A stretch of DNA of 64,000 nucleotides from CALBPI01 sp039027435. GTDB lineage: Bacteria > Pseudomonadota > Gammaproteobacteria > Steroidobacterales > Woeseiaceae. The stretch is from the NCBI GenBank assembly GCA_039027435.1, contig JBCCKF010000001.1, positions 62,001 to 126,000 on the forward strand, given 5' to 3'. Under the pieces are notes generated by a model. That model was not told the origin of the DNA. It was given only the letters and a program-made list of their open reading frames with translations, and did no database searches. This document shows, in pieces, positions 32,824-41,933 of the stretch. Position 1 is the stretch's first letter; every line of letters starts with the position of its first letter. The translations under genes were made by a program, and so were the position numbers.

Positions 32824-35441
32824 TCATTCAACGGCCCGCCAGATAAAGACTGATCACTTCTCGAGACCCGTGCCAATGCCGCTTCGAGTTCTGCCTGCGT
32901 AAATGGCTTGCGCAGCACTGGACGCTCGATGCGTTCCGAATCGCTGAATCCGCTCATTAACAAAATAGGCAATGTCGGAAAGTTCGCTTCTACCCAGTCG
33001 GCGAGCATCAATCCGTCGTACTGACCCGGCATGCGGATATCCGAAATAACGAAGTCGATTTGGTCAGCGCGCGCCGTCAATTCCGACATCGCTGCCTCTC
33101 CGGAAGTCACCAGATACGGCGAGATACCCATGAACTCAAGCATTGCCACGAGCGCCTCACCCAAGACAGCGTTGTCCTCAACAACCAGCGCACCCAGCTC
33201 CGAATGCCTGATCTCAACCGGCGCGGACTCGCGTCGTTCGCCCAGTCTCACAGGCACCACGGGAAAATACAGCGACACTGTTGTGCCTTGGCCACGCACA
33301 CTCGTAATCTTCAAGTCCCCGCCAGACTGACGCGCAAAACCATATACCGAACTGAGTCCCAGACCCGTCCCGGATACCTCGGTTCGTGTTGAAAAGAATG
33401 GCTCGATCGCACGCCGAACCTGATCCTCGGACATACCCACGCCATCATCACTGACGCTGAGTTGAATGTAGCGACCAACAGCGAGGTCGAGATCTCCACT
33501 GGTGTCATCCTCACGCACCTCCAACAACTCGAAGGCAAGCCGTACCGTGCCGCTACCCGTCATCGCCTCGGCGGCATTCTTCAGGAGATTAATGAGCGCC
33601 GAGGTCAACTGCGCGGTGTCCGCCTTGATACCTACCGTGGGCGGCAAAAAACTGACCACTTCGAGAGATACGGACTTCCCGAGTGCTGCCTCCAGCAGTG
33701 GCCTCGCATCGTCAAGGAAATCCGGAATGCTGATCGGGTGTTCGTCCAGCTCCTGTTGGCGTGCATATGCCAGCAGTCGGCCAATGATCCCGCGAGCACT
33801 CGACAGCGCTTCGTTAGATCCTTGCAGCAATCGCGTAGAAGCGTCAGAAATCGACTCCGTCGCGAGTCGTTCATTGGCGATGCTCATAACCTGTAATAGG
33901 TTGTTGAAGTCGTGCGCGACGTTACCGGTGAGTTGGCCGAGGGCCTCATTGTGAGCGCGTCTGGCCAAAGCCTCAGACTGCACTTTGACCTCCGACTCCA
34001 ACTCCTTTGTCAGTGCCTCTTGTTGGTCACGGAATCGTCGGTCAAAACGACGTCGGCTCAACAAATAGCCCAGCAAACCGACAAAAACGACCACCGACGC
34101 GCTGCTAACAAACGTAAGGTTACGAGACTGGCGTACCGAATCGGCACGCGCCTCGTTCGCGGCAGATTTAGCGAGCAGTAAGTCCTGCTCACGCTCCAAT
34201 CGTTCAAGCTCCGCGGCATTGGCCGCTGCATCCTGTTGCGCATCAAAATAGCGGGTGTGTTGTTCTTCCTTGAGTCGCTGGCGACGTTCGTTCGTATCCA
34301 GCAAGCGTTGGAAGGTTTGCAATAGTGTGGGGTCGCTTGAGCGCGCCAGGCCCAGCTTGAGCTCGAGCGACTCAAGGTTTTCCAAACTGTTGACGTCCTG
34401 GATCCCCTGCTCTCGCAGCTCAACCAATTGTTGCTCGGCGGTGTCCAATTCCCCCAGCGCGATATTTGCGCGCGCCAATGCCAGAGTGGCATTGCTAAGC
34501 TCCAACGGGTTAGTCGAGAGCACGTCGACGGCCTTCGCGGCTGCCGCCCGAGATGATTCGTAACGCGATGTCTCGAACAGGAAGTCCGACAGCATCTCGT
34601 AGGCACTACCAATCATTACCGGAGGCCCACCTTCGTTCTTATCGATGTAGGCCTGCAGCCTTTCGATAGCGCGCTCCCTATCTCCCAGCATTCCCTGCAG
34701 ATGAAGCTCGTGAAGCCGCAAAGACATCACAATAAACTCATCATCGCTGCGACTTATCACAGGTTGCAGTCGCTCAATCCAGGAGGCGGCATCACGGTAT
34801 AGTTGCTCCTCCTGCAATGTCACGACGAGATTGTTTCCAATCCTCAACTGCTCCGCCACAGTTCCGTCTCGCAGCGCCTCGCGCAACAGATCAGTCAACA
34901 TGGTGAGCGCGACCAACACTTCGCCGTCTGTTTTCATTATGCTGGCGTAGTTGACACGAATACGCCGCATGACCGCAGGTTCGACCGCATCCGGATTCTC
35001 TCGGATGATCTGCTGCATGATCGCGCGTGACTCGTCGGCCCTCCCGGTCAAGAACAGTTGCACGGCTTCGATGCCGCGCAGATCAACGAAATCACTCGCG
35101 TTCAATTGGGCCAGAGGGTCTTGCAGACACCCCGTCACTACCTGGTAACCTTTGGCGAAATTTGACCGGCGGTAATGAAGTCGCGTCAGGGCCGCACATA
35201 CCGCCGCGAAGTATTGTCCATCGTCTTCGGCACGCGATCGCTGTAATGCCTGCTCTAGTGCGCCGACAAATTGATCAGACTGCTCGAATTCACCTTCGCG
35301 CAGATGCGCCACGAGGTCGGGCAGGGAATATGAAGTCATCGCGTCTGCGTCAAGCACGACCGCGTCCGAATGGGTTGCTGCAACACTGGCGGAAATCACC
35401 ACCAACGAAATCGCGGCCGCACACTGCCGGAACGTCATCAT
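32802..35441 (-). CDS. TPR-containing hybrid histidine kinase
   Basis: 879 residues. A signal peptide (1-22) leads to a periplasmic helical/TPR-type sensor (about 30-430), a transmembrane segment (about 438-458), a HisKA-like region with LTGNVAHDFNNLLQVM (probable phospho-His in VAHDF, near 515), an HATPase (DDGVGMSED, GTGLGLSSVYG) and a C-terminal receiver (VVEDN, phospho-Asp in FVISDIRMPG near 803). The HDFNN motif places it in the group related to NtrB-like hybrid kinases. The last seven codons run into the antisense of tRNA-Pro. No output regulator is adjacent. Confidence 0.88.
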   Translation of the reverse strand: MMTFRQCAAAISLVVISASVAATHSDAVVLDADAMTSYSLPDLVAHLREGEFEQSDQFVGALEQALQRSRAEDDGQYFAAVCAALTRLHYRRSNFAKGYQVVTGCLQDPLAQLNASDFVDLRGIEAVQLFLTGRADESRAIMQQIIRENPDAVEPAVMRRIRVNYASIMKTDGEVLVALTMLTDLLREALRDGTVAEQLRIGNNLVVTLQEEQLYRDAASWIERLQPVISRSDDEFIVMSLRLHELHLQGMLGDRERAIERLQAYIDKNEGGPPVMIGSAYEMLSDFLFETSRYESSRAAAAKAVDVLSTNPLELSNATLALARANIALGELDTAEQQLVELREQGIQDVNSLENLESLELKLGLARSSDPTLLQTFQRLLDTNERRQRLKEEQHTRYFDAQQDAAANAAELERLEREQDLLLAKSAANEARADSVRQSRNLTFVSSASVVVFVGLLGYLLSRRRFDRRFRDQQEALTKELESEVKVQSEALARRAHNEALGQLTGNVAHDFNNLLQVMSIANERLATESISDASTRLLQGSNEALSSARGIIGRLLAYARQQELDEHPISIPDFLDDARPLLEAALGKSVSLEVVSFLPPTVGIKADTAQLTSALINLLKNAAEAMTGSGTVRLAFELLEVREDDTSGDLDLAVGRYIQLSVSDDGVGMSEDQVRRAIEPFFSTRTEVSGTGLGLSSVYGFARQSGGDLKITSVRGQGTTVSLYFPVVPVRLGERRESAPVEIRHSELGALVVEDNAVLGEALVAMLEFMGISPYLVTSGEAAMSELTARADQIDFVISDIRMPGQYDGLMLADWVEANFPTLPILLMSGFSDSERIERPVLRKPFTQAELEAALARVSRSDQSLSGGPLNDGRGERI

Positions 35442-35480
35442 TTGTTGAGACTAACCGAATGAATCGTAGACAGCCATGCG

Positions 35481-36980
35481 CTAACGCGATCCGAGTTGCT
35501 CGAACGCGTAAGCCAACTCGATCATTGCCGCATCTGACCACGGCGGACCAATAAAACTCATTCCAAGTGGCTTACCATCCTTTGTACTGCCCGACGGTAC
35601 CGTGATCGAGGGGAAGCCCGCGACTGCGGCGAGCGAAGAACTACCCACGGAAAAGTCATCGCCGCGCTCGTAGTCGGTTAACCATGCCGGCCCGTTGCTC
35701 GGCACGACCAGCGCATCGAGGTTGGCATCAGAGAAAGCCGCCATAAGCGAAGCGGTCATCTTTAACTTGCTTTGCTCGAGCGCCTCGACGTACGCATCAT
35801 CATCAAGACCGTTGGTCGAGTTGGCCTCCTCAAGTAGGTCTTGACCAAAGAAGGGCATCGTCTCGGCAGAATTCGCGGTATTGAACGCAATGATTTCGTC
35901 CAACGACGAGACCGGGGCGGACCGCGCCTGAAGATAGGCGTTAATGCCCGCTTTGAATTCATACAGGAGCACCGTGCGTTCTGCCCGACCGAGGCCGCTA
36001 GTGTCGACACGAACATCATCCACGAGTATCGCCCCCGCATCTCTCAATCGAGCAAGCGAGCGCTCGTATATCGATTCCACCTCAGGATTTGAACCGCTTC
36101 CGTAGTAGGAGCGTATGACGCCAATCCGTTTTCCGATCAGCGCGTCCGACCGGAGTGAAATCGGTAATGGCAAAACACCACTGGGCACATCTTGCCCTCC
36201 GCTTGTGCCCGCCATGGCAGCCAGTAAATGCGCTGCCTGACTTACCGTGCGCGCCATCGGACCAGCCGTATCCTGACTGCGCGCGATTGGAATGATGCCG
36301 GATTGACTGACGAGCCCCAGCGTCGGCTTGATGCCGACGATACCGTTCATTGACGATGGGCAGATGATGGAACCATCCGTCTCGGTCCCAACAGCAAGAT
36401 CGACGATACCCAAAGCAACTGCAACGGCGGAACCACTCGACGAACCGCAGGGGTTCCATGCAGGATCGTTCGCGTGTGCTGTCTGACCTCCAATGCTGCT
36501 CCAACCGCTCACAGAATTTCGGCTTCTGAAATTCGCCCATTCGCTTAGGTTGGTCTTGCCGACCACAATCAATCCGGCCGCTCGAAGATTGCTGACGAGT
36601 GGTGCATCCGCCGGAGCGATAAACCCTGACATCGCGAGTGAGCCAGCTGTGGTTTGGAGCGAATCGGCGGTATCGATATTGGCCTTGAGCAGGACGGGCC
36701 AACCGGAAAGCGGGGATACCGGTGCCGGCTGACGGTCATACGAACGGGCAGTGCTTAAGGCCTCTGGGCTCCATTGGATGACGCTGCGTCGCGGGTGCGT
36801 TGGTGGCGCGCCGTCACAAGGCGCTCCAGCAGGATGACCGTCCTGTTTGCAGAGTACGGTAATCGCTTGCAGGACTCGCTGCTCCGATTCACCAGGGACC
36901 CGATCGCTTTGCCCGCAGCCGCTGAAACAAAGAACTGACGTCCAGAGCAGCAAACACAAACGCCGCATGCCGCTAGCCAT
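35481..36980 (-). CDS. Amidase-signature lipoprotein
   Basis: 499 residues from the ATG at 36980 (an ATG at 36968 is an alternative). The N-terminus MRRLCLLLWTSVLCFSGC is a lipoprotein signal, so the enzyme is probably envelope-bound. Amidase-signature residues: the Lys in VLLKANIDTAD, the GSSSGSAVAVA Ser-rich loop with the cis-Ser and the nucleophile in GTETDGSI. The natural substrate is unknown (amide or peptide amide). It overlaps the upstream M14-type gene by eight bases. Confidence 0.85.
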   Translation of the reverse strand: MASGMRRLCLLLWTSVLCFSGCGQSDRVPGESEQRVLQAITVLCKQDGHPAGAPCDGAPPTHPRRSVIQWSPEALSTARSYDRQPAPVSPLSGWPVLLKANIDTADSLQTTAGSLAMSGFIAPADAPLVSNLRAAGLIVVGKTNLSEWANFRSRNSVSGWSSIGGQTAHANDPAWNPCGSSSGSAVAVALGIVDLAVGTETDGSIICPSSMNGIVGIKPTLGLVSQSGIIPIARSQDTAGPMARTVSQAAHLLAAMAGTSGGQDVPSGVLPLPISLRSDALIGKRIGVIRSYYGSGSNPEVESIYERSLARLRDAGAILVDDVRVDTSGLGRAERTVLLYEFKAGINAYLQARSAPVSSLDEIIAFNTANSAETMPFFGQDLLEEANSTNGLDDDAYVEALEQSKLKMTASLMAAFSDANLDALVVPSNGPAWLTDYERGDDFSVGSSSLAAVAGFPSITVPSGSTKDGKPLGMSFIGPPWSDAAMIELAYAFEQLGSR

Positions 36981-38037
36981 TGCTGCCACCGGCCTGATGC
37001 TCCACAAAAGCTGCGACCGTGCGTTCCGCTTGCTTCGGATGCTCGAACTCAGCGATATGGCACAACGCGTCGCCGGCATGCACTAACGGCAACTGCACTC
37101 GCCCGATGACAATGCCATCGTGCGGTGAGGCCACCGCCGTTTGATCCGCCCCAACAGGGTCGGAAATTGTTGCGACCGTTTGTCCCGTCTTCACTCTCTC
37201 GCCGAGCTTCACTGCATTGACGAGAATGCCACTCTGCGGCGCCCGCACCCACGCACTGTCCTGCGCCAACACCGGCTCGCCGAACGATGCGGGCGGTCTG
37301 CCGGGCAGCATTTTCAGCTGCCGCATCACTCGCCGAATGCCGCGAACCCCGGCCCGTATGCTCGACTCGTCAAAGCGCAAGGCCTCCCCCGCCTCATAGA
37401 CGATGATGGGTATCCCTCGTCGCTCAGCCTCAGCACGCAGCGACCCCTCGCGAACCTCAGACGCTACGATCACCGGTGCCGCAAAAGCATCCGCCATTTC
37501 GCGTGCGTGTTCGTCTCCGGCGGTTACGCGGATCTGCGCGAGGTTTGTGCGATGCACCGCTGCGGTGTGAAGATCGACCGCCACATCAGTCTGCTGCAGG
37601 ATCTGCTCGCAAAATCGGTGAGCGAGTCGGCTCGCGGCAGAGCCTCGTGAGCTCCCTGGAAAGCACCGATTCAGGTCCCGTCGGTCGGGCAAATAACGCG
37701 AGAGGTTCAGAAAGCCCAACACGTTCACGATCGGCACGGCGATCAGCGTACCTCGGATCTTGTCGAGCGCCGCTGCTGCCAACAGGCGCCGAACGATTTC
37801 GACTCCGTTGATCTCATCGCCGTGAATGGCAGCACTCACGAGCAACGCAGGCCCCGGGCGTTTACCGTTCACGACCTCGATTGGCATGCTCATTTGCGTG
37901 TGCGTGTAGAGATCGGTCACCGGCAACGCAACCGAGCGACGCTCGCCCGGCGCGATGTCGTGGTCACCAATGCGGATGACGCGTTGGTTTCGTTCCCGTG
38001 AGGCCTTAGCCCGCGCCTTTGGTCTTGGTTCGCCCAT
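36973..38037 (-). CDS. Succinylglutamate desuccinylase/aspartoacylase-like (M14 fold)
   Basis: 354 residues. The zinc motif HGDE (in SAAIHGDEING, about 68-78), DLNRCFPG and VDLHTA (third ligand His) are those of the AstE/AspA family. A C-terminal barrel (about 265-335, with APQSGILVNAVKLGERVKTG) resembles a biotinyl-lipoyl-like domain. Family members remove acyl groups from amino acids. Genes like this are often found beside rimK and the retropepsin-like gene, so a role in glutamate-tail turnover is plausible. Overlaps rimK by 32 bases. Confidence 0.85.
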   Translation of the reverse strand: MGEPRPKARAKASRERNQRVIRIGDHDIAPGERRSVALPVTDLYTHTQMSMPIEVVNGKRPGPALLVSAAIHGDEINGVEIVRRLLAAAALDKIRGTLIAVPIVNVLGFLNLSRYLPDRRDLNRCFPGSSRGSAASRLAHRFCEQILQQTDVAVDLHTAAVHRTNLAQIRVTAGDEHAREMADAFAAPVIVASEVREGSLRAEAERRGIPIIVYEAGEALRFDESSIRAGVRGIRRVMRQLKMLPGRPPASFGEPVLAQDSAWVRAPQSGILVNAVKLGERVKTGQTVATISDPVGADQTAVASPHDGIVIGRVQLPLVHAGDALCHIAEFEHPKQAERTVAAFVEHQAGGSNG

Positions 38038-38911
38038 GGCGTGCGTTCTTCTCTATGAACTCGATGATTTGACCCGCGATGTTCTTCTCTGTCGCTTTCT
38101 CAATGCCTTCAAGTCCCGGGCTTGAATTCACTTCCATAACGACAGGTCCGTGGTTTGATCGCAGGATATCCACACCAGCCACGTTAAGCCCCATGATTTT
38201 GGCAGCGCGGGTGACCGTCGAGCGCTCTTCTGGAGTAATTCGAATCAAAGATGCTGTACCACCTCGATGAAGATTCGATCGGAACTCTCCGTCCTTTGCC
38301 TGCCGCTTCATCGACGCGACAACTTTCCCGCCGATCACAAAACATCGGATATCTGCGCCACCCGCTTCCTTAATGAACTCCTGCACAAGGATATTCGCGT
38401 TGATGCCACGAAACGCCTCGATCACGCTGGCGGCAGCTTTCTGCGTTTCAGCCAGCACAACGCCAACGCCCTGGGTACCCTCCAGCAATTTGATCACCAC
38501 CGGTGCACCGCCGGTCAGACGCAGAAGGTCGTCGGTATCATCCGGGGAGTGCGCAAAGCCGGTCACCGGCATGCCGATACCTTTACGCGACATCAACTGC
38601 AGAGATCTCAACTTGTCGCGTGATCGACTAATCGCCACCGACTCATTCAACGGAAACACGCCCATCATTTCGAACTGGCGCACCACTGCTGTGCCGTAAA
38701 ACGTTACCGAACTCCCGATACGTGGAATGACCGCATCGAAACCCGACAATTCTTCTCCCTTGTAGTGAACCGCGGGTTTGTGCGAGGCGATGTTCATGTA
38801 ACACCTCAGATGGTCGATCACGCGAACCTCGTGCCCGCGCTCGACACAAGCCGCCTTGAGTCGTCGCGTGGAATAGAGATTTGCGTTTCGCGAAAGGATC
38901 GCGATCTTCAT
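38006..38911 (-). CDS. rimK: RimK-family ATP-dependent glutamate ligase
   Basis: 301 residues, ATP-grasp fold: VVIKLLEGTQGVGVVLAE near 140-157, ILVQEFIKEAGGADIRCFVIG, and metal-binding VMEVNSSPGLEGIE near 258-271. RimK adds glutamates to the C-terminus of ribosomal protein S6. It starts in an ATGA overlap with the rimB-like gene. Length fits the family. Confidence 0.94.
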   Translation of the reverse strand: MKIAILSRNANLYSTRRLKAACVERGHEVRVIDHLRCYMNIASHKPAVHYKGEELSGFDAVIPRIGSSVTFYGTAVVRQFEMMGVFPLNESVAISRSRDKLRSLQLMSRKGIGMPVTGFAHSPDDTDDLLRLTGGAPVVIKLLEGTQGVGVVLAETQKAAASVIEAFRGINANILVQEFIKEAGGADIRCFVIGGKVVASMKRQAKDGEFRSNLHRGGTASLIRITPEERSTVTRAAKIMGLNVAGVDILRSNHGPVVMEVNSSPGLEGIEKATEKNIAGQIIEFIEKNARHGRTKTKGAG

Positions 38912-39372
38912 TGGCTCATGCCCTTCCCTGTAGGTTTCGCACCAACTCGATAGGAGCTGGATGGGTCAACCGTAAATCGATTACTGAGCGCCGTGCGCCC
39001 CACCAACATACGAAACAACATATTGCGTCGGTCGATCAGTGTCATTTCGATCGGCCATCGATGCGCACCCATCTGTAGTGTCGTTTCGATAACGAACCGC
39101 TGTGTGCGATCTCCTGTAGAACTTTTCACGGCTCGCTGATCAATGATCGGTGCGGTGCACCGAACAATATCCGTCGTGTCTTTATGCGTGCGAAATACAT
39201 CAAAGCTCACGCAAGCCACACCATCGATCTCCAACGCCTGCAGATTCCAGGCGTTTAACGCCGAGCTGCGCGCTCCAGTATCCAGCTTTGCCTTCACCGG
39301 TCCAATCGGCAGATCGGGCAGACTCACCCACTCTCGCCAGCCAGCAGACTCCACGTTCGATTCGTTTTTCAC
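38908..39372 (-). CDS. rimB: Retropepsin-like RimB-type protease (RimK-associated)
   Basis: 154 residues. AKLDTGARSSALNA (28-41) carries the Asp-Thr-Gly of a retropepsin-like aspartic protease, and RRNMLFRMLVGRTAL is a conserved later segment. The family is often annotated ATP-dependent zinc protease. In Pseudomonas the equivalent gene next to rimK acts with it in S6 modification. The start overlaps the FAH gene stop and the stop overlaps rimK (ATGA twice). Confidence 0.85.
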   Translation of the reverse strand: MKNESNVESAGWREWVSLPDLPIGPVKAKLDTGARSSALNAWNLQALEIDGVACVSFDVFRTHKDTTDIVRCTAPIIDQRAVKSSTGDRTQRFVIETTLQMGAHRWPIEMTLIDRRNMLFRMLVGRTALSNRFTVDPSSSYRVGAKPTGKGMSQ

Positions 39373-40250
39373 GGTGATTGCAGTGCACGCATCGTCACTG
39401 TCTCAACTTCGGATGTCACCGAGTTGCGTAATACGCCGATACCGGAAATATCGACCTCGACGGTATCGCCTGGCTGCATGTAGACCGGTGGTTTTCGTGC
39501 GAAACCGACACCACCTGGGGTTCCCGTCACAATGACGTCTCCGGGTAACAATTCCGCGAAGGAAGAGATATACGCAATCAGTGCTGGCACATCAAAAATC
39601 AACTCAGAGCACTCAGCCTTCTGCATCACCTTGTTGTTGAGCCGGGTTTCCAAACTGAGCGTCGCAGGATCGCCAATCTCGTCGGCAGTGACCATCCAGG
39701 GGCCAAAGCTACCGCTGCGAGAGAAATTCTTGCCCGGCGTAAACTGCGGTGAATGACGTTGGTAGTCTCGCACCGAGCCATCGTTGAAACAGCTGTATCC
39801 CGCCACGTGACGCAGCGCGCCGTGGGCGGGGATATGGCGACCGGCACGACCGATAATGACCGCGAGCTCCCCCTCAAAATCAAAGCGGTGCGATAACGAC
39901 GGTGCCACTAACGCCTCGTCATGACCCACCTGGCTTCCGGGAAATCGGACAAACAGCACGGGGTAGTCGGGCATGTCACGCCCGGTTTCCAACACGTGTG
40001 GTTTGTAGTTGATCCCGACGCAGATAATCTTGTCCGGAGCGGGGATGACCGGCTCAAAAGTGACATCCTCCAACGCATAGTCGGCGGTATGCTCACTCGC
40101 CAGCGTGCGCAGTACATCCAGACCTTCCGCCGCCAACACGGACCTGAGATCCACGTAGTCGTGTAACCGAGCGCCGGCGTCAACAACACCCGCCGCACTC
40201 ACGACACCATAGGACTGGTGCCCATCCACACTGAAACTCATCACACGCAT
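39369..40250 (-). CDS. Fumarylacetoacetate hydrolase-family protein
   Basis: 293 residues. The FAH C-terminal fold starts near residue 70: KIICVGINYKPHVLE, FDFEGELAVIIGR (metal-binding Glu residues), YSCFNDGSVRDYQ and VTGTPGGVGFARKP. Such enzymes hydrolyse C-C bonds of beta-diketo acids or decarboxylate oxaloacetate-like acids. The substrate is not evident. It lies 27 bp after the photolyase and overlaps the rimB-like gene. Confidence 0.9.
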   Translation of the reverse strand: MRVMSFSVDGHQSYGVVSAAGVVDAGARLHDYVDLRSVLAAEGLDVLRTLASEHTADYALEDVTFEPVIPAPDKIICVGINYKPHVLETGRDMPDYPVLFVRFPGSQVGHDEALVAPSLSHRFDFEGELAVIIGRAGRHIPAHGALRHVAGYSCFNDGSVRDYQRHSPQFTPGKNFSRSGSFGPWMVTADEIGDPATLSLETRLNNKVMQKAECSELIFDVPALIAYISSFAELLPGDVIVTGTPGGVGFARKPPVYMQPGDTVEVDISGIGVLRNSVTSEVETVTMRALQSP

Positions 40251-40276
40251 TCCGAGAGGGTACGCGAGGCCTAGCG

Positions 40277-41854
40277 TTAGTCAAACAAACTCAGTTGGTT
40301 GTCTTCACGAACGCGCGGTGCATCGAAGCGCACGGCATCCGCACCACCTACTCGCCGTTCGCGGTACTGCTTTTGGGTCATACGATCCGAAGCCTTGCGA
40401 CGGCTACCGTGTCGGTCGAAGACGCGGGCGGCTTGCTTGCGATGCGAGGGATCATTGCGTACTTCGCTGATCTTCGATCGAGCGAAACGAATCGCCTCCG
40501 TGTGGTCGACAACTCTCGCCGGATAGTCGACACCTTCGCGAAAATTGATAGCGCTGCGCTCGATTGGCGACAGCTTCCAGGGCTCATGAATGAACAGGTC
40601 GGGCACGTTTGCGAGTTCGGGAACCCACCGACGCACAAAGGCGCCTTTCGGGTCATGATCATGACCTTGTTTGATGGGGTTGTACATACGCGGCGTATTG
40701 ATGCCCGTTGTGCCGCTTTGCATCTGAATCTGCGAGATATGAATACCCGGTTCGTAATCGATGAACTGACACGCCAGAAAATCCCGGAAGCTTCGCCAAT
40801 CCAACCACAAATCATAAGCCGCAAAGCTCACAAGCATGGCGCGCATGCGAAAGTTGATCCAACCGGTTTGCTGTAACGATCGAATGCAGGCGTCGACAAA
40901 CGGAAATCCGGTTCGCCCCTCGCGCCAGGCGCGCAGTCGAGTCTCATCCGGATCGCCCCGCAACGACTCATAGGCGGGATTGAAGCACCGATGCTCGATC
41001 TCAGGCTCGCTCTCGAGTTTCTGAATGAAGTGGCATCGCCAGTGCAACCGCGACACAAACGCGCTGCGTGAGCGCTTCGCAAGATCGCTGTCCTCCGTCG
41101 CATGCACTACCTCGCGCAACGACAGTAGCCCCCAAGCGAGGTAGGGACTCAGCCTCGAACACGCACGACGCGCACTCACCGGTGCCGATAGACTCCGAGC
41201 GTAGTTGCTTCCCCTGCCAGAAAGAAAACTCTCGAGTGTTTCGTGCGCCGCCGCCAACGTGCCGGGTTGGCTTTGAAGTCGCTCGGCAACCGCCGGATGG
41301 TTGGCTGTGACATTCAACATGCGGTCGGTGGGTATGGAGCCCGGATCGATGCCCGACACACCGTGAATACCCAGTGGCATATCCACAAGATTCGCATTCA
41401 TTCGCTTCGACCAGTGGCGTGACCAGCCGTCTCGTGAGCCCAATCTCCGAACGACACCATTGCTCGGCCACTCACGCCACTCGACACCCTGCTTGCGTGC
41501 CCAATCGGCAACGGCCAGATCACGTTGATAGGTCAGCGCGTTGCCCGTCTCCTCATGCGCGTAGACTGCGTGAATGTTGAATCTGTGCCGTAACGATTCG
41601 AGAACCTCGATTGCCTCGCCGGTTCTGACCACCAGCGGCTGACCGAGTGCAGCAAGCTCCGAGCGCAAATCCAGCAGCGCTTCGGAAACGAACTCCCAAT
41701 GCATGCAGTCGAGGTCCGGCGCGGACCAAATACTCGGCTCTGCAATGTATAGGGGCAACACACGCCCCAAGCTGGCCGCGGCTGCCAACGGTGCATGGTC
41801 ATGCACCCGCAGATCGCGCTTGAACCAAACCACTGTGATCGGAGCTTTTTGCAT
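40277..41854 (-). CDS. Cryptochrome/photolyase family protein with clamp-like C-terminal peptide
   Basis: 525 residues from the ATG at 41854 (MQKAPITVVWFKRDLRVHDH); an ATG at 41893 is possible but then the LexA-like box would be coding. The photolyase alpha/beta domain is at 1-130. The FAD domain (about 200-450) includes GRGSNYARS, GRTGFPFVDACIRSL, WINFRMRAMLVSF and RMYNPIKQGHDHDPKGAFV. It should be a light-driven DNA repair enzyme or a sensor. The final residues NQLSLFD match the QL(S/D)LF beta-clamp-binding motif. Confidence 0.92.
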   Translation of the reverse strand: MQKAPITVVWFKRDLRVHDHAPLAAAASLGRVLPLYIAEPSIWSAPDLDCMHWEFVSEALLDLRSELAALGQPLVVRTGEAIEVLESLRHRFNIHAVYAHEETGNALTYQRDLAVADWARKQGVEWREWPSNGVVRRLGSRDGWSRHWSKRMNANLVDMPLGIHGVSGIDPGSIPTDRMLNVTANHPAVAERLQSQPGTLAAAHETLESFLSGRGSNYARSLSAPVSARRACSRLSPYLAWGLLSLREVVHATEDSDLAKRSRSAFVSRLHWRCHFIQKLESEPEIEHRCFNPAYESLRGDPDETRLRAWREGRTGFPFVDACIRSLQQTGWINFRMRAMLVSFAAYDLWLDWRSFRDFLACQFIDYEPGIHISQIQMQSGTTGINTPRMYNPIKQGHDHDPKGAFVRRWVPELANVPDLFIHEPWKLSPIERSAINFREGVDYPARVVDHTEAIRFARSKISEVRNDPSHRKQAARVFDRHGSRRKASDRMTQKQYRERRVGGADAVRFDAPRVREDNQLSLFD

Positions 41855-41859
41855 TCCGA

Positions 41860-41879
41860 TACTGTACAGAAATACAGCC
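41860..41879. promoter_or_regulatory. Putative LexA (SOS) box
   Basis: TACTGTACAGAAATACAGCC. It has the invariant CTGT-8-ACAG core and agrees with most of the Escherichia coli consensus TACTGTATATATATACAGTA. It lies in the 80-bp region between two divergent photolyase genes, six bases upstream of one ATG, where it could block both. It is the only such site I noticed in the window. Confidence 0.65.
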
Positions 41880-41933
41880 CGCTCCGCCGCCATGTGTCTA
41901 TAAAATATCGAGGAATTTTCGCGGATTTTTATT

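Noticed and set aside
36082..36702. 206-codon frame within the amidase gene
   Set aside because: Same-strand shadow; no ribosome site; amidase motifs lie in the other frame.
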